This document shows positions 44,501-58,123 of a DNA stretch of 64,000 nt, piece by piece. Below the pieces are notes generated by a model. The model did not search any database. It was not told where the DNA came from and was given only the letters and a program-made list of their open reading frames with translations. Source of the DNA: Hofstenia miamia (taxonomy: Eukaryota > Xenacoelomorpha > Acoela). The DNA lies in NCBI GenBank assembly GCA_004352715.1, contig SCFE01000021.1, forward strand, positions 570,606 to 634,605. Direction: 5' to 3'. The translations under genes and the position numbers were made by a program. How positions within the stretch are numbered: the stretch's first letter is position 1; each line of letters begins with the position of its first letter.

Positions 44501-47500
44501 TTCTAATGAAGAGCAAGCTTCAATGCTTTCCTTTTCAAGAACTATGAGCGAAATTTTCCATTCACGTAGGGCTGTTATTTCAAAATTGATCGCCACCTAT
44601 TTGTGGTCAATAGGATATGGTATCTATCTAGGCCTAATTTTTGACAGGCAGGCTTTAAGTGGAAATATCTATATAAACTATGCTTTTATATCCATAGTTT
44701 ATTTTGTCAATATATTATATATAGTTGTTGTTAAAAAAAATTTCTCGAAAACGAACTTGTGAGTTTCTGCTTATTGTTGTATCAGTATAGTTATTCATAA
44801 ACTCATCTGTGAGTGAAATGCAATTCGGTATTCTACAGTTAAATGCAATCTCAGTGAAAATTCCAATTATAATTTATGCGCTGGTTGCAGTTGTTGGATT
44901 ATTTTTGCTCCAGTTTGGAATTCCTAATCTAGACTTGCGACATTTATCCGATACAACAAAGAAACTTCCGAAAAAAAAACTAAAACATGTATTGAATACT
45001 TTCTCATCTTTCATCTAATGTCAGTAATTCGTAAATAATATTAATAAATAGCATATTATGTAATACACTTAATCGAAAATAGAGAATGAAACTTCCCTAT
45101 TAAATTTGAAGTATATTGCATATAAAACAAATTTGAGACATAATTAAGTATTTATATCTTTGAAAACTGTGAAAAAAACGATAAATGTTAGCTCTGATTA
45201 TTACTTCTTCCCCAAAAATGTTTATAGCTTCAAAAAATATTAACGAATCGTTTAAAAGGGTACAGACTCGATGACAGAATTCTGATATAGCAGGATTTGA
45301 AGATAACATACTGGTAAAATACCCTATGTATCAATGTTTGGAAATCACAGAACTCATCAAATATTTATACCGTCTTCCGAAGACAAAAATATGTGGTATA
45401 TGCGAACCCTAAGTAAAAGCAAATTACTAATACTTGAATAAAATACTGGTGCGATCTTAATTTTCAAGGAATTCTTTCAAAGATATCACACTAAAGTTTT
45501 TCAACTGTGATACTGACATGTTGGCTCTGCATAAGATCTTGATCATTGTCACTATTGAAAATCTCTCTCGGTGGTACATAGTAATAAAAAGAACAACGTA
45601 GAGTATTGGCAAATATATATGGCAGAATTATGCTTAGAAAACCATTGCATTCTTCACAATATCAATTTTCATGAAATTTTCTAAACATTTCAAATTCAGT
45701 CGATGCAACGGAAATTGATAAAAGGATGACTGCAGATTCCAACAAGGTTTTTAGACATATCTGGACTGTCATCAATTTCTACTACATTCTGTTAAGAAGT
45801 ACATTGACCGTTGTTGAATAAAGATGACAAATTATATCGCCGATAACATCGAAAACGGGCAAATCATGGCAAAATATGAAAACCCGCCATTTTCCCTAGA
45901 CAAATGAATTAAGCCAAAATTTGAAGAAGTTAACTATATGTGGGGTCTCTTAAGTAAGCTAAGCTTTAGAATGTTTTTTGTTAGTTTCACCACGACCCTT
46001 TTTCTATTTGTTAGAATTTCGAAACCAGCCCACTTGTGTAACAATCAATTCAGAAAGCAACATAAAAAGGAGAGAACATTAAATATTGGAAAATTCATCT
46101 CAAACCTGATAGATTTTTGCTAACTACAATGATTTTTTATGTGAATTTCGAGTTGCTAATTTTTTTTGGTAGTGACTTGTAATCCTATACATAGGCTAAG
46201 ATGATATGACAGTGTTCTGCGAGTCGAGTCGGATTTCGAATTTCGAGTCTGGTCTACGCACATAGGCCTATCAACATCATAAATGTAAAGTCACTATTTC
46301 ATAATCAACTGATTTACCAGTCTGAAAAAATATATTCTAGGATTTATGTTTCAATCAATGCAAGATCAGTCAACTATCATTTGAATAAATGCATGAAGTT
46401 TGCTTAACATTTGAAAGCTAATGAGGTTTATATTTTAACATGCCTTTAATGAATGACTAGAAAGTGACAATTTTAAAGACAAAAAATTAAAAACTATTTA
46501 ATCTTAATCATACACTCAGCAGGGAGAGGCTACCAATGTAATATCAACGCATTCGAACACTTTGATGCTGGTTATGATCATCTGCTAGGCACCAAGGCTC
46601 ACCCACAATAGGTCATGAAACATTTTTTGTAGAAAGGTTTTTCAATCAGGAAATTATATAAAAAAATACAGTGTAAGTCAGTAAAATAGCCGGAATCTAA
46701 GTGTACATTACTGCTGATGTGTATTGTAATGTAAACAATTACCACCATTCATTAAATTATTATTATTATATAAGTTGTAAAGTAAGCAAAGAACACTATT
46801 CATTTAAAAATTATTATAATTATTATTCATTTTAGATATAGTTGTTATTTATGGCCGCAAAAGCGAGTGCCACAGAGAAGGCTTGGTGTGCTATTTGGTT
46901 TGCAATTTCTCAATCGTATGTCACAGTGAAGAGGAATTATCAAATAGAATATGGCAAAGAGTGCTCTTCTGAAAGACAAATAAACCATTATTATAATAAA
47001 TTAATAACTAGTGCCTCGGTGTTTTAGAAAAAGGTCGGTTCATTAGCCACTGTTACAACGGATTGGAAGAATATGTGATTCGGGATGGGAGAAGGTTGAG
47101 ACTGTATATTTTTTGTATGTAAATTATGTTTTCAATATACATTTTGAATGTTTTGCTATTGCCGGGTAAAATAACTTTTTGAAAATTGTGACGTTCTCAT
47201 TGTCTTAAAGAATATTAAAATCCGGCTATTTTACTGACCTACCCTATATATATTTCTTTCAAATAGGCAAACACGCAATGTGCTAGTCAATATGAAATTA
47301 ACAACTCAGGTTGATTCGACCCGACTCGAAAATTGTAAATTCATAAATTTCGAGTATTCGCAGAGACCTAATATCACACTACATAAAAACATGTTTGATG
47401 TATTTTTGATGTATACTATCAATTCAATTTTCCAATTAATTGAACAGTAAGGGTATCTAATTGAAAGTGATTTAGAACAGTACACTTTCAAATTAATAAT

Positions 47501-50500
47501 CTTACCGTACCATCTTTAAATCTATTATTGAGAAAGCCTAAACTACAGGCTTGCCATTGTATGGTGTGTACCGAACACAAAAGGTTATGTGTGGCATAAA
47601 AATTCAACGTGACAAAATTAACAATGTTGCCTTTATCTGATACATAAATTAAGTTTTTATTTTCAAACTTCCTAACAAACTAAACAGTGTCCCAGTTAAT
47701 AAGTAAAGTTTTATATCAATAATTGGGGTTTTATTATAGCGTAAATACCATGGTTTTGGATCGAATTAGATAGTTTAGGATCTTGTGCATATTATAAAAA
47801 AATGAAAATCAAAACTTGAAATTATACTCGTGTTTATATTATACTACCTCATTTTACTAAAAAAACCCTGTTACTTATTAACTGGGACAGAGTTTATTTA
47901 TTTTATTATGTAAAATTCAATTAACTTGAATGTGATATTGAAATCTGCTTGAAAATTAGAAGGTTTAAAATGTTTTTTTCTGAATTTGTTATAGAATTAC
48001 TGTAATTAGCTTAAAATTTTTGGCCATAGTGTCTGAATTTGAGAAGAAAATTATAACAAATTCAAAAATAAACCAAACATTTTAATAATTTTAGTTGCTC
48101 TAAAATTCAAAATAATATCACTTAAGTTAACCCAGACATTTTTACAATCTTCAATTTTCATAAACGGAATAATTCACGAATTAATAACGATATAAAAATT
48201 TTTGAAGAAACGCAAGATAGAGGATACTTTCTTTTTTCATTGCTGTTATAAAACTGTGCTATTTCATGAAACATTGAGACGTTTCGTTGCCTGAAATCAT
48301 CTCTGATATTGCGCCTCAATAAACAAAATAGCATAGATCAGTTTCCGCACACGCAAGCTTTAGACCACCTTGTAGTCTAAGTATTAGGTATGGGGAGAAT
48401 TTGAAATTTTTTAAGAAATCGGATATTTCTTTCACAGATAATTAAGATTTTCACATACTTCAGGTAAACAGTAATTTTTAGCACAAACTCTTACCAGGAC
48501 TTTGGAGCACATTTTGCATACATGTGTCAATATCCAGTTATTTCCCAATTTTTAATAGGCTTGCTGATATATGTGATCAAAACTTAACGAAACCATATGG
48601 TCACACTAAGATGTTAAGGATCAGTATCTTTTCATTATTAGTCTTAATAGAGACTTAAAAGCTTCTGGGTACTCATAAGTTGATATTGGCTTGGATTTTT
48701 CTGAAGTGGTGACGTTGGGCGTTGGGCTTGTCTGACTTTAGTAAATTGAAACTAGGTGAAATGTGTGGAGTTATATTTTCAGCGAAATTGGGGCTTGTAT
48801 ATCAGTAGACTTAATATTGAACTCTTAACGGGATTAGGTTGAGTACACGTTTAATTCTTTGTCAATCTACCAAGCCTACATCTTGTGGGTTTGCGATGGC
48901 TGTACCCAAGTTTTAGAATTGATTGAGCGTCTCATCTGTGTTACTGTCAGTCGTGCACCGTCTTATTAGTACTTGGTATAAGAATGGAAATTATTGTGGG
49001 TTGATAAGATGGATGATGAATTTTATTCGAATTTTTTTCATTCAAATTTACTTGATAAAATAATTGCATATATTCTTGATTGTATTTTTTCAAAGATCAT
49101 AATTTTTCTAAACGAGACTGGTGTTCATTTAGCAAATTGCACAAGATCATAAATAATTCTACCTTCAAAGAAATTACAGACATACATAAGATAAAAATAG
49201 TTATTACTTTTCTTATTTATAACTGTATTTTTAAAATATGGATTTTTAAATTTTATTAAAATGAGTTCATATTCTTTTCCTTTTGATACTGGAATTTTTT
49301 ACTAGAAAAGTTTTCGATATATAAAAAATTTGTTTGTTTAAATTTCAGTAGCTTGCAAAGCGAACGCATTTTAATACATATATATTAATTTCTGTAATTC
49401 ACACCAGAAATGGAATCGGATCCAACATTTTAGGATCCGATCCGAATTTTTAAAAGAATTTTTGGTCCGAAACGAATCCGATAATGAATAAGTATTCTAA
49501 CAATAAATAAACATGGACTTAAAATATAATTGTTTTTTTTCAAATGCTAATAGAAAATCTTAAGTGCTTTAACACTGTCTTGAGATCAAAATGAACATAT
49601 TCGATATAACGGGGAGGACAGGGCTAGGCTTGCACCGAGGTATTGGAAAAATGGGACTACTTACGCAATAGTGCATGCAAATCAATTCAAATTTAGTGAA
49701 TCCTATATAACTTAAAAGCAATGTGTTGAAGAATCAATGTCCAATTTTGAAATATTTCAATAGAATCAAATGCTCTTCTGCTACTACAATTAATACTGTC
49801 CATTTTTGTCAAGCAAACCAAAAAATTCAAGAAATGTTTTTTTCAACAATCATAAAATGGGCCTAGAATTATCGGCCAATGTCTATCTATGTTTGAAATA
49901 GATTGCTTCTTGCATCTATAATTATCCACCCACAAGAAGCAAACCCGTTTCTGATTGGCGTGACTTTGATTATGAGTGGAAATTGATAATTGCTCTGCCA
50001 AAACTCCAACAAATTCATCTCTGCTTATTTTTAAGTTTTTTAGTTATTTAATTCTCTATAAAATTTTTGTATTAGTGATTATAATAATCACAAACTTTGT
50101 GAAAACTAAATTGATCTTGACATTGCAAGTTGTTTATAGTGCATCTTATATGAGAATTTTTTATTGAAGAGCATCCCAAATTATATTAGTATCATTAAAT
50201 TTTGGCGGTGTTTGCAACAACTAAGGTATTGAACTTGCTTCTCTGTGTTTTTTGATTTTCCATTTGCAAATTTATACAAACAAATGTCTTTGGTTGCCTT
50301 ACAATTTTATCTTTACGTGATGGCTAACATGAATCGCATTTTTAGATTTGAAATATTCCTCACCAATTTGATAAGTTGTTGGAAAGAATAGCACGGAATC
50401 TGTTGTATTGACAATGAAATTCAATTACAAAATTTCACCTAGATTGGGATTATTAACAGACTTAAAGTTGCATTCAATGTAAGAATATGCGTAATTTATA

Positions 50501-53500
50501 AAATATGCAACATACAAAATTATTAACAAAGCGTGGATCCGAAATTTTCTCAAAATATAGATCCGATCCAATTTCATCTCTGAAATACCCACCAATTATT
50601 ATTATGGATGCGCGGAAAATTACCCAACTTGCAAATACATTTATTGTGTAATTTGTTCATCTGTTGTGTTGTGTATGTTGTGTGACACAACAGTCTACTT
50701 CCATTGTGTTGTGTTGGTTGCTGTGTGAAAAAGCCTGCTAAACTACCCACATTTATACATTAGTGAGTACAGAGATGGAATTGGATCGGATTTCGGATAC
50801 GGATCTACATCTTGAGAAAATTTCGGATCCAAAAAAATTTTAAAAATTGTGTATATTGTACAATATTTTATAAATTACGCACATTTTCACATTGAATGCC
50901 ATTTTAAGTCTGTTAATAATCTCAATCTACGTGAAATTTTGTAATTGAATTTCATTGTTATTCTTTCCAACAACTTATAAAATTGGTGACAAATATTTCA
51001 AATCTGAAAATGCGATTCATGTTAGCCATCGCATAAAAATTAAATTGCAAAACAACCAAAAACATTTGTTGTTATAAACTTGCAAATGGAAAATGGTGTA
51101 CAGCCTTGATAAAATTTTAGGTTAAATTTTAAGTAAAGTCGAAATTCCCATCAACATCTTTTATACTATTGTAATATTTCAACACATCGCTTTTAATTTA
51201 TATAAGATTCACTACATTTGAGTTGATTTGCATGCACTATTGCGTACGTCGTCCAATTTTTCCAAAGCTCGGTCCAAACCCTACCCTGTCCTCCCCGGTA
51301 TGGCGTATATGTCCATTTTTGATCTCAAGACAGTGTTAAAGCATTAAAATTTTCTTATCGCATTTGAAAAAAATAGAGATACATTTTAAGTCCATGTATA
51401 GTTATTGCTAGAATACTTATTTATATTCGGATCCGTTTCGGATCGAAAACTAAAATTCATTTAAAAATTCGGATCGGGTCCAGATCATGAGGTTTCGGAT
51501 CCGAATCCATCTCCGAGTGCGTCTAAAAAAACCTGTCTTAAACAGTGAATAAGTAACAATTTTATATTCACCATTAAAAAATGTTAAAGAAAATATAACA
51601 ATTTAATACGAAGTTTGAATTAAACAGATAAATACCACACCACTAAAGAGTGCATGAGAATGAGTAATTCGAAAAAATATGTACTATTAACATTACAATT
51701 AAAGTGTAAAACATTATAAATACGACTTACTCTGCACTGGATCAACAATTGGCATATCTGTAAGGTTCTTGTTTATAAGTAATTCCTTGTGTTTGCCATA
51801 ATAGTTTCTTTGATACTAAATATGTAAAGATACAAAAAAATATAGGTTTTCCCCACCTCATACTGGAAGGACTCCACTGTTAAAAATATAGCCTGGCGCT
51901 GAACAGTATCTTCCAATTCTTTTGGCTAAACATTAAAATTTGACTACAACACAAATTAGTAATGAATTTAAAAAAGAAAGTAGGTGAATTTTTTGAGGAT
52001 GTTTAAATTTATGCTAAATATTTTTTTTTACAAAATTAACTAATTTTTAAAACTTTTGCATATGTCGCTCACTAACAGTTCTTACTTTTCTATACATATA
52101 TATATATTTTTTTTTATGAAAACTTTTATTGCTTTTATCGCGACATGTTTCGACAAACATTGTCATCTTCAAGCATTTGTAGCAATGCTCCCGAAGTTTT
52201 TTCATTAAATGTTTTTGATCTTTAATAAATGTTTAAATTTGATTGATGTCTTTGTTTATTTCTTAAGCAATAAAAGTTGTCATAAAAATATTCAAAGTCT
52301 TAAGATTATAACCAGTATATATATATATAAATTAGGGATACGACTATTTTTAACTATTTGTAGAATTTGGACAACTCCATATAACAATTGCATGAGTTTT
52401 TGCAAAACAAGGAAATAATGTTTATTTTATTTCCAATTTAAAAAAATTTCACCCCTAGCTGAGATTTGTTTAATACAACATAGATATAAATATAATATAT
52501 ATATGGACCAGGAAAAAAGTATTAAAGTCATAATCCGATGTAAATTAATGAAATCGCAAAAATAAAAATAAATTCATCGTAGAACTACTCAGCGCGCATC
52601 GCATGGTATGTAAACTGTGTCAATAGCATAAAAATTCATGGAGCTATAGGCTCCAAAGATAATCTACCCCATAAATTGTAATAATTGCATATTGCAAAAG
52701 TGAGAATTTTGACAATTACTTTTGGCCAATGCTGTGAATCCAGTATTGATAAATCCAGAAATTAAAAATTAATTCACATGGAGGTAGTCAGCGTGTACAT
52801 TATCATATATAATGCTAGTCTATAGGATAAATAGTCACAGAGCTACAGGGCTCCGAAGTGCGTCAGTTGAAATAGTCGAACAAAAATTAGCAAGTTGTAA
52901 TTAACAAAAGTCTTATTTACGCAAATGTATAGTAATTAAAAGTATAATTTTAATATAGTAAGATAGAGCTAAAGGAGCTCTCAAGAATGCAGAAAACAGC
53001 TTCTGACAAGAATTGTCAAAATACTGACTGTTTAAATATATATAAGTAGCTAAAGCTATATTGTATATCAGTGGAAGCCTTTTCTTCTAAAGCCTTCAAA
53101 AAATTGAATTATATATATAAACAAAGCGACATTTGGTAACAAGAATGAAGGAGCATATTAACGGACACCAAAGATCAGAAATATTTATGTATGAACACCA
53201 AGCTAAAGAAAAAATTTTTTACATACAAATAAGAACACATCCTAAAATAGGCGAAGCTTTAATCATCAAACAAACAAAGAAATATCAATTACTAAATAAG
53301 CAACAAAGCATGATAACATTAAATTTATTTTAGTATGCATGCAGTAATTTTGTATTGTAATAGTGTAGTCAATTGTAAATATTTATTTCCCCGCATATTT
53401 GTTACTGATGATTTTCAGAATCGAAATCAGTCTATATTTTCCATAGCGTTTAAAAATGAATTGAAAATTGAAGTAGAGGTAATATTGGATGCAAAAGAAC

Positions 53501-53813
53501 TACCAAAATTGAAAAACGCAGTGTCATCAACGTACAGTAGACAGGATGAGTTGAGGACAGATTGAGGGAGATCGTTGATAGCAATAAGGAAAAAAAGTAC
53601 AGCAAACACGGAACCTTGAGGAGCATAACTAGAGACAAGAGCAGAAGAAATAGACGAGTTGATTTTGACACACTGACGACGATTGGACAGGTAAGACTGA
53701 AAGAGTTCGATGAAATCAGCATCAAAGCCAAATAAACTTAATTTGTCAAGAAGGATAGAATGAGGGAGCCGATCGAAAGCTTTAGAAATGTCAAGAAAGA
53801 TAACGCAACCAGG

Positions 53814-53853
<40 letters not shown>

Positions 53854-56800
53854 CATTTCTCAACACCGAACTGCTAACTTGCGCTTTGTACTCAGAAAAA
53901 ATCGATTCAACTTGCGCTTTGTACACGTTTCTCAAGTTTCCATAGTACAAAGCGCAAGTACGAGTTTATATATATATACAGTAGGCGACACATTATTATA
54001 AACACCTTACTTACCTATATGTAGATAAAGTACTAACCAGTTAAATTATAGTTTTCAAAAATTATGAATTCATTCAGTCTTTCTGTGTTCAATTTCATAT
54101 CTAAAATACATTTAATGACGCATTTTATTTATACTATTATACTGTTTCTATCTATCTCCTGTTTATCAGTATCAACCACAAGGTATCAACGTATCTGCAT
54201 TCACAACGCATCACAAAAATTGATGACAAAGTTGTCCAATCTGATGGTGGCGACTGAATGACTTATCTTGAATTCACTTTAGTCTTCATAACTGTCAGCC
54301 ATCATGGACAAGCGTCGTGATCTGAGCTCTACTGTTGTTGCGAAAATGACAGCTACAATTTTCTCTCCGTCAAATTGCTACACAGTGCAATATCCATCAT
54401 GCCATGTTTTGAATATCAAAAAACAACTTGAAATAGAAACCACTGCACCATCTCGTGTTGGAAGATGTGGCCGAAAGCGTAAGACGACCTCTGCTGGTGA
54501 TCGAACAATGGTGAGAATGATCCGCTAAGACAATCTTCTGTACGCAAAAGAAGTGCTTCGTCAGCTGCTACAACGTTGTGCTACTCGTACAGTCCAAAGG
54601 AGACTTAATTATTTGGGTTGCAAGTCAGTGAAGCCAAAAAAGATACCCAAACTGACCCCAGCAATGAAGACAAAGCGTCTACAGTTTGTTCGAGAATATG
54701 CAAATCGTCCAATAGAGTTTTGAAGGACAGTGTGCTTTAGTGATGAAAGTCACTTTGAGTGTCAAAGAGCTACCCGAAGACGTGTCTGGCGGGTACCAAG
54801 CAGTCCGGCACCTCCTGTTCATGAAACTGTAAAACACCCAATCAAAGTCATGGTCGGGGGTATGGTAAGTTCCAAAGGTCTTGGACGTCTCCATGTAGCC
54901 GAAGGGATGATGGAGAAAAACCCATATCTCGAGGTTATGCGCACCAGACTGATCACACAGCTTCGAGAATGGTTCGGCCCGACGGCAGACTGCACATTCA
55001 TGCATGACTCAGCTCCATGTCACAAGGCCAAGATCGTGTCGCAATTCTGGAGTCTAATCACGTCAGGAAATTCACCTGATTTGAACCCGATAGGAAAAAT
55101 TTGGGGCGTGTTGAAAAAGAGAATCAGCCAACAGACCAACACCACAAAGAACCAACTCATCTGTAGCATTATTTGTGCATGGTTTCGCGAAGAAGAATTT
55201 CACGAAAAGCTGCAGCGGTCCATCGACAGTATGCATAGGAGACTCCAGAAGGTCATTGAAGTAAAGGTGGTCATCACACATCGTACTACGAAGACTATAC
55301 AATTTTTATAGATATTTAACTCCATGATTTTTATTGAAAAGTCGAAAATATAGTCTTGCCTACATTTCACAAAAACAGTTTTTATTTCTAGCAAAATGGG
55401 AATTATTAAATAGTTTAAAAATTGCATAAATTATTCATATTTTCATCATCAGGCTTATTTTTGTCTAGTTATGGAATAATAGCTTCGGTGTGTCTTAATT
55501 TTAGTATAAACATCGAAAACAATTGTAAGGGTAGCCAAGATCCATTTTTATTGCGAAAATAGTGCAAATTTTGACCAAAGTTAAGGGAGATATTAAAGGA
55601 TATGAAAATACGTTAAAAACTAAGGTGGTTATAGTAATAAGTCGCCTAATGTATATATATATATATATAAANNNNNNNNNNNNNNNNNNNNNNNNNNNNN
55701 NNNNNNNNNNNNNNNNNNNNNNNNNNNNNNNNNNNNNNNNNNNNNNNNNNNNNNNNNNNNNNNNNNNNNNNNNNNNNNNNNNNNNNNNNNNNNNNNNNNN
55801 NNNNNNNNNNNNNNNNNNNNNNNNNNNNNNNNNNNNNNNNNNNNNNNNNNNNNNNNNNNNNNNNNNNNNNNNNNNNNNNNNNNNNNNNNNNNNNNNNNNN
55901 NNNNNNNNNNNNNNNNNNNNNNNNNNNNNNNNNNNNNNNNNNNNNNNNNNNNNNNNNNNNNNNNNNNNNNNNNNNNNNNNNNNNNNNNNNNNNNNNNNNN
56001 NNNNNNNNNNNNNNNNNNNNNNNNNNNNNNNNNNNNNNNNNNNNNNNNNNNNNNNNNNNNNNNNNNNNNNNNNNNNNNNNNNNNNNNNNNNNNNNNNNNN
56101 NNNNNNNNNNNNNNNNNNNNNNNNNNNNNNNNNNNNNNNNNNNNNNNNNNNNNNNNNNNNNNNNNNNNNNNNNNNNNNNNNNNNNNNNNNNNNNNNNNNN
56201 NNNNNNNNNNNNNNNNNNNNNNNNNNNNNNNNNNNNNNNNNNNNNNNNNNNNNNNNNNNNNNNNNNNNNNNNNNNNNNNNNNNNNNNNNNNNNNNNNNNN
56301 NNNNNNNNNNNNNNNNNNNNNNNNNNNNNNNNNNNNNNNNNNNNNNNNNNNNNNNNNNNNNNNNNNNNNNNNNNNNNNNNNNNNNNNNNNNNNNNNNNNN
56401 NNNNNNNNNNNNNNNNNNNNNNNNNNNNNNNNNNNNNNNNNNNNNNNNNNNNNNNNNNNNNNNNNNNNNNNNNNNNNNNNNNNNNNNNNNNNNNNNNNNN
56501 NNNNNNNNNNNNNNNNNNNNNNNNNNNNNNNNNNNNNNNNNNNNNNNNNNNNNNNNNNNNNNNNNNNNNNNNNNNNNNNNNNNNNNNNNNNNNNNNNNNN
56601 NNNNNNNNNNNNNNNNNNNNNNNNNNNNNNNNNNNNNNNNNNNNNNNNNNNNNNNNNNNNNNNNNNNNNNNGAAAAGTTTAACAAAGAAAAATTATTTTG
56701 AGACTTACTAAATCTAAATTGGCGTAACTATTTTAACTCAATGTCCATAAATGAGAAACTAAGCTTTATCAATAATAACTTGGATCAATTATATAATAAA

Positions 56801-58072
56801 CATTGTCCAGTTACAAAGAAGATCATTTCTGTAAATCAAAAGAGAATTCCTAGTTGGAAAATATGGATTTCAGAAAAGTTTAAAAAACATATTAACGAAA
56901 AACATCAAGCCTATAGAAATTTTTTGTAGAGACAAAAGTTATGAAAATATCTACAGAAGTATTGCATCGAAAAACAAGATCTAAGTTCATTTTTGAAATC
57001 TTCTTTTGAAAAAATGAATACATGTTCTCAAAAGTGGAAATACATTAATAATTTTGTGAAACCACATATAAATTTTGAACCTGAATACCTATTAGATAAG
57101 AAAGAGAATCATGTGTACAATAAATTGGAAATATCAAATTTATTTAATGAAGATTTCATAAAATTGGGAAAATTTAGTGGTCAGCAATATAATATCACTA
57201 ACAAATTTGAGAAACATAAAAATTTAAAATTCAATGCAAGTTCATTTGCTTTTAGATATGTTTCATTGCAAGAATTTCTAGATACTTCAAAATGCTTAAA
57301 TATTAGAAAATCTAAAGGAACTTGTAACTATCCTATATGGTTTTTAAAAGAAGTGTTATAGCATGACTTTGTGTTTCTTATTTAATGAATGCATTAAATT
57401 CAACAAGTATCCTAATGAACTAAAGGTTGCAAAAGTTATTCCAATCTATAAAAAAGGTATAAGCAACATTTCGTTAAGCTACAGACCTATATAAATATTA
57501 ACTGGAATTTATAAGATTTTCGAAAAAATTTTACACGAACAGATTAGCTGTTATTTTAAAAAATACAACTTGTTTAATCAAAATCAATTTGGATTTGGAA
57601 TACATTCTTCTACTAGGAATCCTCTTTTGGATACAGTAGAAGATTAGAGACAACTCACAGATAGAAAGGAAAGTGTATATATTCTTTCTTGAGACCTTGC
57701 AAAAGCATTCAATTCTATAGATCATGGAATATTGATTAAAAAATTGAAAGATACATACTACTTCGACCTTACTTCTTCTTCACCTATTGATGATTACTTA
57801 AATAATAGATATCAAATTGTGCAATTTAAAAATGAATCATCAAATCTTTATAAAATTGAAAGGGGTGTCCCGCAAGGTTGTGCTTTGGGTCCTTTATTGT
57901 TTAATATCTATATAAATGATATTTCAAATCACATAAATATAAAATGTATGTTATATGCAGATGATACATTAATCTATACAACAAACATTGATGAACTACA
58001 ATCCAATTTATATCTCATACATTACTACTATAACAAAAACAAGATGTCTCTATATTGTAGAAATCACTAATT

Positions 58073-58123
<51 letters not shown>

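Noticed and set aside
55501-56701. Open frames of 379 and 394 codons
   Set aside because: Almost entirely the 1000-N gap; the ends are (TA)n-coded TyrIle repeats.
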